From: Mageeibacillus sp. UBA6976
Lineage (GTDB): Bacteria; Bacillota; Clostridia; Saccharofermentanales; Saccharofermentanaceae
NCBI GenBank assembly: GCA_002450155.1
Contig: DJYO01000009.1
Span: 1-64,000, forward strand
Direction of reading: 5' to 3'
Length of the DNA: 64,000 bases
The translations under genes and the position numbers were made by a program. Shown here piece by piece: positions 17,062-25,168 of the stretch. Each line of letters opens with the position of its first letter. Within the stretch, counting starts at the first letter, position 1. Under the pieces are notes generated by a model. The model worked only from the letters and a program-made list of their open reading frames with translations, ran no database searches and had not been told where the DNA came from.

Positions 17062-17643
17062 CTATTGATCCTGCCTTCTGAATGTCAGGGAATCGTCGCT
17101 CATTGAATCTACTATGGCAAGTGACTCAACACGGATACCCTGAGCTCTTAATGCATCTCCTCCGCCCTGGAACCCCTTCTCGATCGCGATGGCAGCTCCG
17201 GCGAGTTTAGCTCCTGCTTTATTAGTGATCTCAATAAGACCCTTAATAGCATTACCCTTGGCAAGGAAGTCATCGACGATAAGGACGGTATCATCAGGGC
17301 CGAGATACTCGGAACCTATAACAACCGTATATGTCTTCTGGTGTGTATATGAATAGACCTCGGATGTAATCACATCATCTGAGAGATTAATGCTTGCATG
17401 TTTCTTGGCAAAGACGACAGGAACTCCGAGCTTAAACCCTGCGGCAAAAGCAACGGCAATGCCTGAAGATTCGATGGTAAGGACCTTGGTAATCCCGCTG
17501 TCCTTATATAGACGGGCGATCTCGGATCCCATATCCATAAGGAGCGTTGTATCTATCTGCTGATTAAGGAAACTTCCTACCTTAAGGATCTCACCCGGCA
17601 GTACCAGGCCTTCGGATAAGATCTTATCTTCTAAAGCGCGAAT
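17062..17643 (-). CDS. xpt: Xanthine phosphoribosyltransferase, probable ATT start
   Basis: Converts xanthine plus PRPP to XMP. The family core is plain: ILKVGSFLNQQID, ITKVLTIESSGIA, GVPVVFAKKH and the PRPP loop VLIVDDFLAKGNA. Aligned from memory with Bacillus Xpt, the protein should begin at the residue before RALEDKI, where the in-frame codon is ATT (17641-17643). An AGGAGG site sits eight bases upstream. No ATG, GTG or TTG in frame fits that site. The upstream in-frame ATG at 17712 cannot be used by the main transcript, because a consensus promoter lies between it and the ribosome binding site. 193 residues is the normal length. First gene of the nucleoside import operon. Confidence 0.88.
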   Translation of the reverse strand: MRALEDKILSEGLVLPGEILKVGSFLNQQIDTTLLMDMGSEIARLYKDSGITKVLTIESSGIAVAFAAGFKLGVPVVFAKKHASINLSDDVITSEVYSYTHQKTYTVVIGSEYLGPDDTVLIVDDFLAKGNAIKGLIEITNKAGAKLAGAAIAIEKGFQGGGDALRAQGIRVESLAIVDSMSDDSLTFRRQDQ

Positions 17644-17669
17644 ACAAATCACCTCCTGAATATCCTTAA

Positions 17670-17736
17670 ATAATATAATATTACAATTAGATGTCAAATA
17701 TAAAAATGACATATTAGCATTGTCAATCTGCTAATA
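17670..17736 (-). promoter_or_regulatory. Tandem xpt promoters with inverted repeat
   Basis: Proximal promoter: TTGACA (17692-17697) and TATTAT (17670-17675), 16-base spacer, giving a short leader of about 20 bases. Distal promoter: TTGACA (17721-17726) and TATATT (17697-17702), 18-base spacer. A perfect 7-bp inverted repeat, TATTAGC and GCTAATA (17712-17736), surrounds the distal -35 and is a candidate operator. No purine riboswitch core was found in this leader. Confidence 0.7.
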
Positions 17737-17750
17737 GTTTAGTCACATTT

Positions 17751-17796
17751 AAAAAGGGTTTCCTTCCCTGCCCCAAAAGCAAAGGAACGAAACCCT
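17751..17796 (-). terminator. Terminator after ftsH
   Basis: AGGGTTTC and GAAACCCT (outer 8-bp stem, 17789-17796 with 17755-17762) with an inner TTCC/GGAA extension, followed by five T on the minus strand. It closes the rpsF-to-ftsH run and separates it from xpt. Confidence 0.75.
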
Positions 17797-17819
17797 CTGT
17801 TTTCTAATATACGCTTAGA

Positions 17820-19718
17820 TCAAGTTGCTGATGCTACACCAAAGACCTTCTCTAAGTCTCCGTCAGCTTCATAAATCTTCTCAAAGTCTGAACCGTCAAC
17901 AGTAAGCTTCTCCATGAGGCGTGAAGCGAGGCCTTCGACAACATTTTTCTTCTCTGTAAGGATGCGCTTAGCTTCCTCATAGCAGGAGTCGATGATCGCC
18001 TTGACCTCTTCGTCTATAGCTGCTGCGGTCTGTTCAGAATAGCTCTGGACCTGACCCATAGAATAGCCGAGGAACACTTCCTCGTTCTCATCGCCGAAGA
18101 CCATATTCTTGAATCTCTTGGAGAAACCAAAACGCTTGATCATGTTTTTGGCAAGATTATTGCAGGACTGAAGATCCGATGATGCACCAGTGGATATCTC
18201 GCCTAAGAAGACTTCTTCTGCAGCTCTGCCGCCAAGGCTCATTGTAATGGTATCAAGGAGCATCTTCTCAGTATAGAAATCCGTATCCTCAATAGGCTTA
18301 TATGCTGTATATCCGCCTGCTCTTCCGACCGGAACGATCGTGACTCTGTCCACCTTCTCAAATTCGGAAGTAGCCTTGAGAACAACGGCGTGACCTGCCT
18401 CGTGATATGCGGTAAGGCGCTTGACCTTGTCTGTTAACTTCTTGGAATTCTTCTGGGGACCCATCTGGACACGGAATGTGGCATCAGTAATGGTCTGCAT
18501 GTCGATCTCTGTCTTATTATAACGGGCTGACATAAGTGCTGCTTCGTTAAGGAGGTTAGCAAGATCTGCACCTGTAAAACCTACAGTTGAGAGCGCAACC
18601 TCATGAAGATCGACGTCACTTGCAAGCGGCTTACCCTTGGCGTGGATCTTAAGTATAGCCTCTCTCTCGTCAGCATCAGGTTCATTGACCATGATCCTTC
18701 TGTCAAATCTGCCGGGTCTTAAGAGAGCCGGATCTAATACATCGACTCTGTTTGTGGCAGCGATGACGATTACATTGTCGCTGGAATCAAAGCCGTCCAT
18801 CTCGACCAGGATCTGGTTAAGTGTCTGCTCACGCTCATCCTGTCCGCCTCCAAGGCCTGCACCTCTCTTACGTCCTACTGCATCGATCTCATCAATGAAA
18901 AGAACAGAAGGTGCTTCCTTCTTGGCATCCTGGAAGAGGCTTCTTACACGGGATGCACCTACACCTACGAGCATCTCAACAAAATCAGAACCGGAGATAT
19001 AGAAGAACTTGCACTTGGCTTCGCCTGCAACGGCCTTGGCAAGAAGTGTCTTACCTGTACCGGGCGCACCATAAAGGAGTACACCTCTGGGGATCTTAGC
19101 TCCAAGCTTCTTATATTTCTCGGGGTTCTTGAGAAAATCTACGATCTCGCTTAATTCCTGCTTTTCTTCAATGGAACCTGCAACATCTTCAAATGTAGTC
19201 AGATCCTTCTTGTCAGGATCGAGGAGTCTTGCACGGTTATTACCGAAGCTGAATACGCTGTTGCTGTCCTTACCCTGTCTTGTAATGCTCATGAAGATAA
19301 GACCGACTACAACTATTGTGCCGACTATCATGAGTATCTCAATGAGCGAAGACCAGTCGAAAGGCTCTGTATACGTATAGTCGTCGATCTGGCCTGCTGC
19401 CTTGGAAGCCTCAAGCCTTGTGATAAGATCATCAACAAATTCGTAAGGAATATCCTGTGTTATCTTGGTCGGTCTGGAAGCATCCTCGGGGGTATAGGTT
19501 ACGGTAACGCTAGTTCCGTAAACCTCGACCATGGATACGTCATTCTCCTCGTTCTCGATGAGGTTTAATACTCCGGACAGTGTTGTCTTATTCTTTGCTC
19601 CTGTGGGAGTGTTGTTAAAGAGCATTGTTGCAAATGCAACGATAACCACCAACATAATCAGGTAGAAGAATATTCCTCCACCCGGTCTTCTCATTCCGCT
19701 GTCTTTCTTGTCTGCCAT
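17820..19718 (-). CDS. ftsH: ATP-dependent zinc metalloprotease FtsH
   Basis: Membrane-anchored AAA protease of 632 residues. Two membrane segments near the N-terminus (about 15-34 and 107-127) flank a short extracytoplasmic domain. The AAA module has Walker A GAPGTGKT, Walker B VLFIDEIDAVG and the second region of homology ATNRVDVLDPALLRPGRFD; the zinc site is HEAGH. Degrades misfolded membrane proteins and regulators. Start has AGGAAGGG upstream. It follows hpt by three bases, the conserved tilS-hpt-ftsH order of Firmicutes, and is closed by a terminator. Confidence 0.97.
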   Translation of the reverse strand: MADKKDSGMRRPGGGIFFYLIMLVVIVAFATMLFNNTPTGAKNKTTLSGVLNLIENEENDVSMVEVYGTSVTVTYTPEDASRPTKITQDIPYEFVDDLITRLEASKAAGQIDDYTYTEPFDWSSLIEILMIVGTIVVVGLIFMSITRQGKDSNSVFSFGNNRARLLDPDKKDLTTFEDVAGSIEEKQELSEIVDFLKNPEKYKKLGAKIPRGVLLYGAPGTGKTLLAKAVAGEAKCKFFYISGSDFVEMLVGVGASRVRSLFQDAKKEAPSVLFIDEIDAVGRKRGAGLGGGQDEREQTLNQILVEMDGFDSSDNVIVIAATNRVDVLDPALLRPGRFDRRIMVNEPDADEREAILKIHAKGKPLASDVDLHEVALSTVGFTGADLANLLNEAALMSARYNKTEIDMQTITDATFRVQMGPQKNSKKLTDKVKRLTAYHEAGHAVVLKATSEFEKVDRVTIVPVGRAGGYTAYKPIEDTDFYTEKMLLDTITMSLGGRAAEEVFLGEISTGASSDLQSCNNLAKNMIKRFGFSKRFKNMVFGDENEEVFLGYSMGQVQSYSEQTAAAIDEEVKAIIDSCYEEAKRILTEKKNVVEGLASRLMEKLTVDGSDFEKIYEADGDLEKVFGVASAT

Positions 19719-19721
19719 TAT

Positions 19722-20243
19722 TTATCCCTTCCTAACGATCCTAATGTCGTCAAAATTCCTATATTCACCATCCAAGTCCAGACCATAGCCTACGATGAAC
19801 TCGTCAGGTATCGTTATCCCGTTATAGTCGGGCTTAAGATCATTTACTCTCCTGCTGGGCTTATCGAAAGCCGTGCAGATCTTAAGTGAGGCAGGGCCTC
19901 TTTTTAGGAGCTGTTTCTTGAGCAGTTCCAGCGTCCTGCCGGTATCGATGATGTCTTCAACGATAAGTACATCCTTGCCCTTGATATCGTAGCTCATATC
20001 CTTCTTGATCTTGAGATTGCCTGAGGAAACCTCACCGACATAACTGGATACCTGCATAAAATCTACGATTACCGGCATCTCAAGTCTGCGGACCAGATCA
20101 GATGTGAAGATAAATGCACCCGTGAGGATACCGCAGACTATAAGCTGCCCCCCCTTGTAGTCGTTATTGATCTGGCTGCTGAGTCTTGCGAGCATCTCTT
20201 CGATCTGCTCATGTGATATCAAAACCTCTGACGTATCGATCAT
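19722..20243 (-). CDS. hpt: Hypoxanthine phosphoribosyltransferase
   Basis: Purine salvage enzyme making IMP or GMP from hypoxanthine or guanine and PRPP. 173 residues with the type-I PRT fold; the PRPP-binding motif reads VLIVEDIIDTGRTL and the purine-contact region KPDYNGITIPDEFIVGYGLD. Starts two bases after tilS stops. It complements xpt and the BMP importer elsewhere in the window. Confidence 0.95.
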   Translation of the reverse strand: MIDTSEVLISHEQIEEMLARLSSQINNDYKGGQLIVCGILTGAFIFTSDLVRRLEMPVIVDFMQVSSYVGEVSSGNLKIKKDMSYDIKGKDVLIVEDIIDTGRTLELLKKQLLKRGPASLKICTAFDKPSRRVNDLKPDYNGITIPDEFIVGYGLDLDGEYRNFDDIRIVRKG

Positions 20244-20245
20244 GC

Positions 20246-21718
20246 TTAGTGCGCCTTCCTTATCTCAAGCTTAAGGAACCTGTTACATTCCGGAGCCTGC
20301 TCTATATATCTGCTCCTGCTTAAGGAAGAAGTAAACCCCTCGCTGTGTCCGTATCCCGGGATCCAGAGGATCTTATCCCCTGATCGTACATACAGGATGC
20401 AGTCTCTTACCAGCTTCGGGATCTTGAGGTCAGTATATAGCCGCCTGATCTTCTTACTGCCGCTTTGCCCTGCCTTTGCAAAACAAAGGTCTAAGTCAGA
20501 TGCGTTTGCAAGAGCATTTGTTATGGTGATCTCTCCCCTTTTATTATTTAGAGGATAGAACCACGAATAGTTATTATACTCTAACTCATCCTTATTCTCA
20601 ATCGTGACGATACTTGCCCTTATACTGAGATCTCCGATAACAGTCTCAAGTCCTGATGAAATATCAAGGCTTAAAGGCTCCTTATATGTAAGATATCCCA
20701 TCCTGCCTGCAATATAGAAATATGCGTCCCGGGGGACAGAGGTAAACATTGCAAGATCCCCATGCTTTATGAACTTCCTTGCAAAGGGCATATCGAGCTC
20801 TACAGAGCCTTCCTGCATAAGGGCCTTATCACAATATTCGATATTGACCGATTCAAGGTCAGTAAGAGAGTCAAAACTGTTAAGCCACAGCATCCTTAAG
20901 ATCCTTGACCTGATGCTCTTATGCAAGCCGGTAATTCCAGAAACCCTGACAGCATCCCCGTCTGATACCTGAGAAAATGCCTTCAAGGCTTCTGTCTCGA
21001 TAAAGTCCCAATCCTCTTCTAAGAGGAGATTTGTCTTATAAAGCTGCCTTACCGGGTCATCTGAAAGCCCGCGGCTCTTGGCGATCTCGGGGATTATGTC
21101 ATTACGCCAGACATTCCTTGTGCAGCAGGACAGTTCGTTTGTGGAATCAGTTGCAAACCTTATCCCTCTATCTGTAAGGAATCCTTCAAGCTCTGCCTTG
21201 CGCACACAAAGAAGCGGTCTTATTATGTCGCCTGCGATAGGTCTGGGAGTAATGAGACCCTTAAGTCCGGCGCCTCTAAACAGGTTCATAAGCATAGTCT
21301 CGGCAAGATCATCCATATGATGAGCCGTAGCTATCCTTACATTAAGGCCCGGGCCTATCTCGTCTTTATAATCCGAGAAAGCCTTGTATCTCAGTTTCCT
21401 GCCCTGAGTCTCCTCGGAGAGTTTATTGGCTCTGGCAAGCGAAGATACATCGAAGCTAAATATCTTAAGAGGGATCCCCCTGTCTTTGCAGTATGAACTG
21501 ACCAGTTCCTGATCTGCTATACAGTCTCCGGGTCTCAGATTATGGTTAATGTGGACGCATCTTATATCACAATTGATACGGCCGCTTTCTTTCAAATCTG
21601 AGAGTATCTCCATCAGAGCCATAGAATCAGGTCCGCCTGAACAGCCGGCGATTATCACATCGCAGTCAAACAGTCCGTGTTCTTCACTATATTCAGCTAT
21701 TCTGTCAATTATCGTCAT
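20246..21718 (-). CDS. tilS: tRNA(Ile)-lysidine synthase
   Basis: Converts the wobble cytidine of the CAU-anticodon isoleucine tRNA to lysidine, essential for AUA decoding. The PP-loop ATPase motif SGGPDS is at residues 27-32; the HHMDDLAETMLMNLFRGAG segment is a TilS hallmark. The C-terminal half holds the tRNA-recognition domain ending in a segment with KIRRLYTDLKIPK. At 490 residues it is slightly long. It overlaps dnaB by 14 bases. Confidence 0.94.
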   Translation of the reverse strand: MTIIDRIAEYSEEHGLFDCDVIIAGCSGGPDSMALMEILSDLKESGRINCDIRCVHINHNLRPGDCIADQELVSSYCKDRGIPLKIFSFDVSSLARANKLSEETQGRKLRYKAFSDYKDEIGPGLNVRIATAHHMDDLAETMLMNLFRGAGLKGLITPRPIAGDIIRPLLCVRKAELEGFLTDRGIRFATDSTNELSCCTRNVWRNDIIPEIAKSRGLSDDPVRQLYKTNLLLEEDWDFIETEALKAFSQVSDGDAVRVSGITGLHKSIRSRILRMLWLNSFDSLTDLESVNIEYCDKALMQEGSVELDMPFARKFIKHGDLAMFTSVPRDAYFYIAGRMGYLTYKEPLSLDISSGLETVIGDLSIRASIVTIENKDELEYNNYSWFYPLNNKRGEITITNALANASDLDLCFAKAGQSGSKKIRRLYTDLKIPKLVRDCILYVRSGDKILWIPGYGHSEGFTSSLSRSRYIEQAPECNRFLKLEIRKAH

Positions 21719-23264
21719 CGGACATAAATCCGCTGGGGAATTCCTCGTTCATATCATCAAAGAAGCTGTCTTCAGGCTCCGGAGGAATATCATTCGGGTC
21801 CGGTTCCATAGCAGGCTCTTCAAAATGATGATCCTGGGAAGCACTGTCCGAAGACTGAGTCCTGGTATAGGGCGAAGAGGGCTCCTCAGGCATATTCTTA
21901 TCCTGCTCGATAAACAGAGTCTTCTTAGGGATCCAGCAAACCTTGATCCTGTTGGTGGATCCATGTCTGTTCTTCTCCAGGTAGATATAGGCGGTCTCAA
22001 CCGCATCATCGCTCTTAGGAGTATCGCTGCCCTTGTTGTAGTAACTCGGTCTGTCAATGAACATAACAGTATCAGCATCCTGCTCGATAGAACCTGAGTC
22101 ACGGAGATCCGACAGCTGAGGTGTGTGGTCCTCGTCCTTGGCAGCACGTCTGCTCATCTGAGACAGGGCGATTATGGGAATATTAAGCTCCTTGGCAAGG
22201 ACCTTAAGGCTCCTCGTGATCTGAGATACCTCCTCGTTCCTTGAGCCGCTCTTGCCGGGCATGGTCATGAGCTGGAGATAGTCTATGATGATGAGACCGG
22301 GAGCAGATTCAGGTCTGCTGTTAAGGCCTGTTATCTTGGACTTGATGGACAGAGGATTAGAACCCGCCGTATCGTCGACATAGATAGGAAAACCGGAGAG
22401 CTTCTCCAATGCATTCTCAAGCTGCGCACTATCACGCTTGTCCATCTTACGGGAATAGAGGATCTCATTGACCGGTCTGTCCATACAGGCAGACAGAAGT
22501 CTGTTGGCGATCTCTATCTTACTCATCTCAAGAGCGAAGAATACGACCGGCGTGCCTGTAGCCGCAACATTGGATGCGATATTGATAGCAAGTGCGGATT
22601 TACCCATACCAGGTCTTGCCGCAAGTATATTAAGGGAGCCGGGATGAAGTCCTCCGAGAGAATTATCAAGACGCTTAAACCCGGTCTTGACCTTTTTACC
22701 CGACTCTCCGTTTATTTCCTGAGTAATATTCTCAACAGCATTCTTAAGAATGCTGCTTAACTGCTCGACCCCCGAGGTCGACTCACCGGATTTGAGCTTG
22801 GAGATCTCTGCTATAGCATGGTCTGCAAGATAATCTGCGGTCTTATCTCCCTTGGACACCATCCCCTTGATCTCAGACAGGGTGTTGTCTAATCTGCGGA
22901 GCTGGCTCTTGGATCTGAGCTCATTAACATATTCGTTAAGAGAGGACTTGGATGCTACAGTATCTGCAACATTGTAAATATATGTGAGTCCGTTCATCCG
23001 GGCAAAATCCGGAGTCTTCTCCAGTGTGCTCGATACGGTGAACCTGTCAACAGATTTGCCCTCATAGAAGAGATTCATTATCGCCGTATAGATCGAAGCA
23101 TTCCTCCAATCAGAGAAGTCACCTGCCTCAAGTCCTTTGCCTACGACATCGATCACGGATTTCTCATTGCGCATGCAGAGTGCCAGCAAGGCCATCTCAA
23201 CACCGACATCGGCCATGCCTCTGTCATCGTTCATGTCCAGCAGATTTTCATCATAATCTGTCAT
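21705..23264 (-). CDS. dnaB: Replicative DNA helicase DnaB
   Basis: Hexameric replication-fork helicase, 519 residues. N-terminal DnaB domain with helical bundle, then RecA-like motor: Walker A ARPGMGKSALA, Walker B LIIIDYLQLM, and the RDSGSIEQDADTVMFIDR motif of motif H4. The last ~65 residues are an acidic, Pro/Ser-rich disordered tail, a usual clostridial embellishment that may bind partner proteins. It follows rplI by 11 bases, the conserved rplI-dnaB order. Confidence 0.96.
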   Translation of the reverse strand: MTDYDENLLDMNDDRGMADVGVEMALLALCMRNEKSVIDVVGKGLEAGDFSDWRNASIYTAIMNLFYEGKSVDRFTVSSTLEKTPDFARMNGLTYIYNVADTVASKSSLNEYVNELRSKSQLRRLDNTLSEIKGMVSKGDKTADYLADHAIAEISKLKSGESTSGVEQLSSILKNAVENITQEINGESGKKVKTGFKRLDNSLGGLHPGSLNILAARPGMGKSALAINIASNVAATGTPVVFFALEMSKIEIANRLLSACMDRPVNEILYSRKMDKRDSAQLENALEKLSGFPIYVDDTAGSNPLSIKSKITGLNSRPESAPGLIIIDYLQLMTMPGKSGSRNEEVSQITRSLKVLAKELNIPIIALSQMSRRAAKDEDHTPQLSDLRDSGSIEQDADTVMFIDRPSYYNKGSDTPKSDDAVETAYIYLEKNRHGSTNRIKVCWIPKKTLFIEQDKNMPEEPSSPYTRTQSSDSASQDHHFEEPAMEPDPNDIPPEPEDSFFDDMNEEFPSGFMSDDDN

Positions 23265-23275
23265 AAGAAAACTCC

Positions 23276-23722
23276 TTATTCAGCTGAGGACACTTCAACA
23301 TTAACATCGCAGGATACTTCGGGGTGAAGCTTGACCCTGACACCGAATACACCTACATTCTTGATAGGAGAAGGGATGACTATCTTCTTCTTGTCGATGT
23401 CGAATCCTTCCTTCTTCAGAGCTTCTGCAATATCTGCAGATGTAACTGCTCCATAGAGTTTACCGTCTCTGCCGCCCTTGCAGCTTACATTGATGGTCTT
23501 GCCGTTTAAGATCTCTTTGTTCTTCTTAGCTTCTTCCAGAGCACGTCTTGCATGCTCCTTGGCAGCTCCCTGCTGAAGCTTAACATCGTTGAGGTTAGCT
23601 GATGTCATCTCCTTGGCAAGTCCCTTCTTCATAAGGAAATTCCTTGCATAGCCGTCACTAACGTCAACAACGTCATTCGCCTTACCGAGTTTCTTAACAT
23701 CCTGAAGTAAGATTACCTTCAT
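23276..23722 (-). CDS. rplI: 50S ribosomal protein L9
   Basis: 148 residues; N-terminal signature MKVILLQDVKKLGKANDVVD and GYARNFLMKKGLA, then the long connecting helix and C-terminal RNA-binding domain. The start is ATG 23722 with GGAGG eight bases upstream; a longer frame to 23767 would run into the terminator hairpin. That hairpin lies directly upstream, so L9 is expressed by readthrough or an unseen promoter. Confidence 0.97.
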   Translation of the reverse strand: MKVILLQDVKKLGKANDVVDVSDGYARNFLMKKGLAKEMTSANLNDVKLQQGAAKEHARRALEEAKKNKEILNGKTINVSCKGGRDGKLYGAVTSADIAEALKKEGFDIDKKKIVIPSPIKNVGVFGVRVKLHPEVSCDVNVEVSSAE

Positions 23723-23740
23723 TTTTAACCTCCGAATTCT

Positions 23741-23789
23741 AAAAAAGACCGGGCGCCCTGCAGACATTCATATGCCTTAAGACGCCCGG
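23741..23789 (-). terminator. Intrinsic terminator between rpsR and rplI
   Basis: CCGGGCG (23783-23789) and CGCCCGG (23749-23755) form the stem and a six-T run follows (23741-23746), ending about eight bases before the rplI ribosome binding site. It sits inside an otherwise continuous gene run, so it probably attenuates rplI-dnaB-tilS-hpt-ftsH relative to rpsF-ssb-rpsR. Confidence 0.8.
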
Positions 23790-23829
23790 CCAGTTATCTT
23801 ATTGATCAGACTATACTCTCTTACATGCT

Positions 23830-24099
23830 TTACTTAACTGCGTAAGGGAGAAGAGCGACCTGACGTGCACGCTTGATAGCCGTTGTAACTTCACGCTGAT
23901 GGATAGCGCAAGTACCTGTCATCCTCTTAGGCAGGATCTTGCCTGACTCAGAAATGTACTTCTTGAGTGTATCAGCATCCATAAAATCGATCTCCTCGAT
24001 CTTATTTGCGCAGAAGTAGCATACCTTCCTGCGGCTGCGTCTGGGTCTCATGTTGCCGGAGAACTCTCTTCCGGCCTTAGGTGTTCTGTTCTCAGCCAT
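23830..24099 (-). CDS. rpsR: 30S ribosomal protein S18
   Basis: 89 residues, basic. Contains the S18 core KKYISESGKILPKRMTGTCA. The motif CYFC together with the later TCAIHQ cysteine suggests the zinc-binding (C+) form of S18. Forms the S6:S18 heterodimer on the platform of the 30S subunit. Third gene of rpsF-ssb-rpsR and followed by a terminator. Confidence 0.97.
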   Translation of the reverse strand: MAENRTPKAGREFSGNMRPRRSRRKVCYFCANKIEEIDFMDADTLKKYISESGKILPKRMTGTCAIHQREVTTAIKRARQVALLPYAVK

Positions 24100-24118
24100 T
24101 TTGCTTTACTCCTTGTAA

Positions 24119-24607
24119 TTAAAGTTCGAACGGAAGACTTACGTCATCACCACCAAATCCAGAATCAGAATCATCGATCTGTGTCTTAGGTGCTGTGGGA
24201 GCTGAAGATGCTACTGTGTTCTGAGCGGGCTGACTATTGTAGTTCTCAGCGGGCTTTGAGTAGTTATTACCACTGCCGCCGTCATTGGAACCCTTGGAAT
24301 CAACGAACTCTACATCGTCTACAACGACTTCAGTAACAAATCTCTTCTGTCCTGACTGGTCCTCGTAATTGCGGGTCTGAATCGAACCTGTAAGAGCCAT
24401 CTTGCTGCCCTTATGGAAATACTTACCAATAAAAACAGCTGTCTGTCTCCAAGCTACGCAGTTGATAAAATCAGCCTGCTTCTCGCCATTCTGGTCCTTG
24501 TAACGGCGGTCGCACGCGATCGTAAAATTTACGAACTGTGTCTGATTCGCTGTTAACTTAACTTCAGGATCCTTTGTGATTCTACCGATTAAAATTACCT
24601 TGTTCAT
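24119..24607 (-). CDS. ssb: Single-stranded DNA-binding protein
   Basis: 162 residues: N-terminal OB fold (MNKVILIGRITKDPEVK, FTIACDRRYKD), an Asn/Ser/Gly/Ala-rich linker and a C-terminal acidic tail ending DDVSLPFEL. The usual SSB tip is DDDIPF; here the tip has two extra residues after the PF dipeptide, still likely to bind SSB partners. Placed between rpsF and rpsR as in most Firmicutes. Confidence 0.96.
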   Translation of the reverse strand: MNKVILIGRITKDPEVKLTANQTQFVNFTIACDRRYKDQNGEKQADFINCVAWRQTAVFIGKYFHKGSKMALTGSIQTRNYEDQSGQKRFVTEVVVDDVEFVDSKGSNDGGSGNNYSKPAENYNSQPAQNTVASSAPTAPKTQIDDSDSGFGGDDVSLPFEL

Positions 24608-24638
24608 CTAAATACCTTCCTTGAACGAGTCTTAGTGA

Positions 24639-24926
24639 TTACTCACCGACACGAACAACGAGATAGCGGATTACACCATCAGTGATCTTGAGTACACGCT
24701 CAAGTTCCTTAGGGAAATCACTATCGGCAGTAAAGTTAGCCTGAACATAGTAACCGTTCTTCTCACCGTTGATCTCATAAGCAAGCTCTTTGATCCCAAG
24801 AGAATCCAAAGAGTTCAGGGTTGCACCTGATTCGATCTTTGCTTTGATTGTGTCAGTAAGAGAAGCGCTGCCCTCGTCGCCAAGTGAAGCTCCGAGTACT
24901 ACGATCAAACGATATGTGTTTGCCAT
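24639..24926 (-). CDS. rpsF: 30S ribosomal protein S6
   Basis: 95 residues beginning MANTYRLIVVLGASLGDEG; the ELAYEINGEKNGYYVQANFTA strand-helix pattern is the S6 fold. Start is ATG 24926, six bases from the GGAGGTG site; a GTG at 24935 is part of the site itself. The upstream leader contains two stable hairpins that could mediate S6:S18 feedback. Confidence 0.96.
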   Translation of the reverse strand: MANTYRLIVVLGASLGDEGSASLTDTIKAKIESGATLNSLDSLGIKELAYEINGEKNGYYVQANFTADSDFPKELERVLKITDGVIRYLVVRVGE

Positions 24927-24935
24927 TCTATTCAC

Positions 24936-24999
24936 CTCCTTCTGGTCTTTGCGGCCCGGTAAGACCGGGCAAGGATGCCGTCTTTATAAATACGGCAGT
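24936..24999 (-). promoter_or_regulatory. rpsF leader with two hairpins
   Basis: TGCCGT/ACGGCA (24976-24997) and GCCCGGT/ACCGGGC (24954-24970) form successive stems between the promoter and the rpsF ribosome binding site. Many bacteria autoregulate this operon through an S6:S18-binding leader; I cannot confirm the consensus here. Confidence 0.45.
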
Positions 25000-25003
25000 G
25001 GAA

Positions 25004-25032
25004 AGAATAACACAACCGGTGCTTAATATCAA
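25004..25032 (-). promoter_or_regulatory. rpsF operon promoter
   Basis: TTGATA (25027-25032) and TATTCT (25004-25009) with a 17-base spacer; start expected near 24997. The rest of the gap to 25168 holds only a 10-bp palindrome AACGTACGTT (25132-25141) and no clear terminator for the upstream gene. Confidence 0.6.
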
Positions 25033-25168
25033 GCATAAACACCACTTATTGCCGATATCTCTCTTCGTGTCCAACCTAAATCTTACGAGACTATACTACA
25101 ACATTAAAACTGAAATGTATACAGCAATACAAACGTACGTTCGAGAATTCCTGAAATTGAGACTTTTG

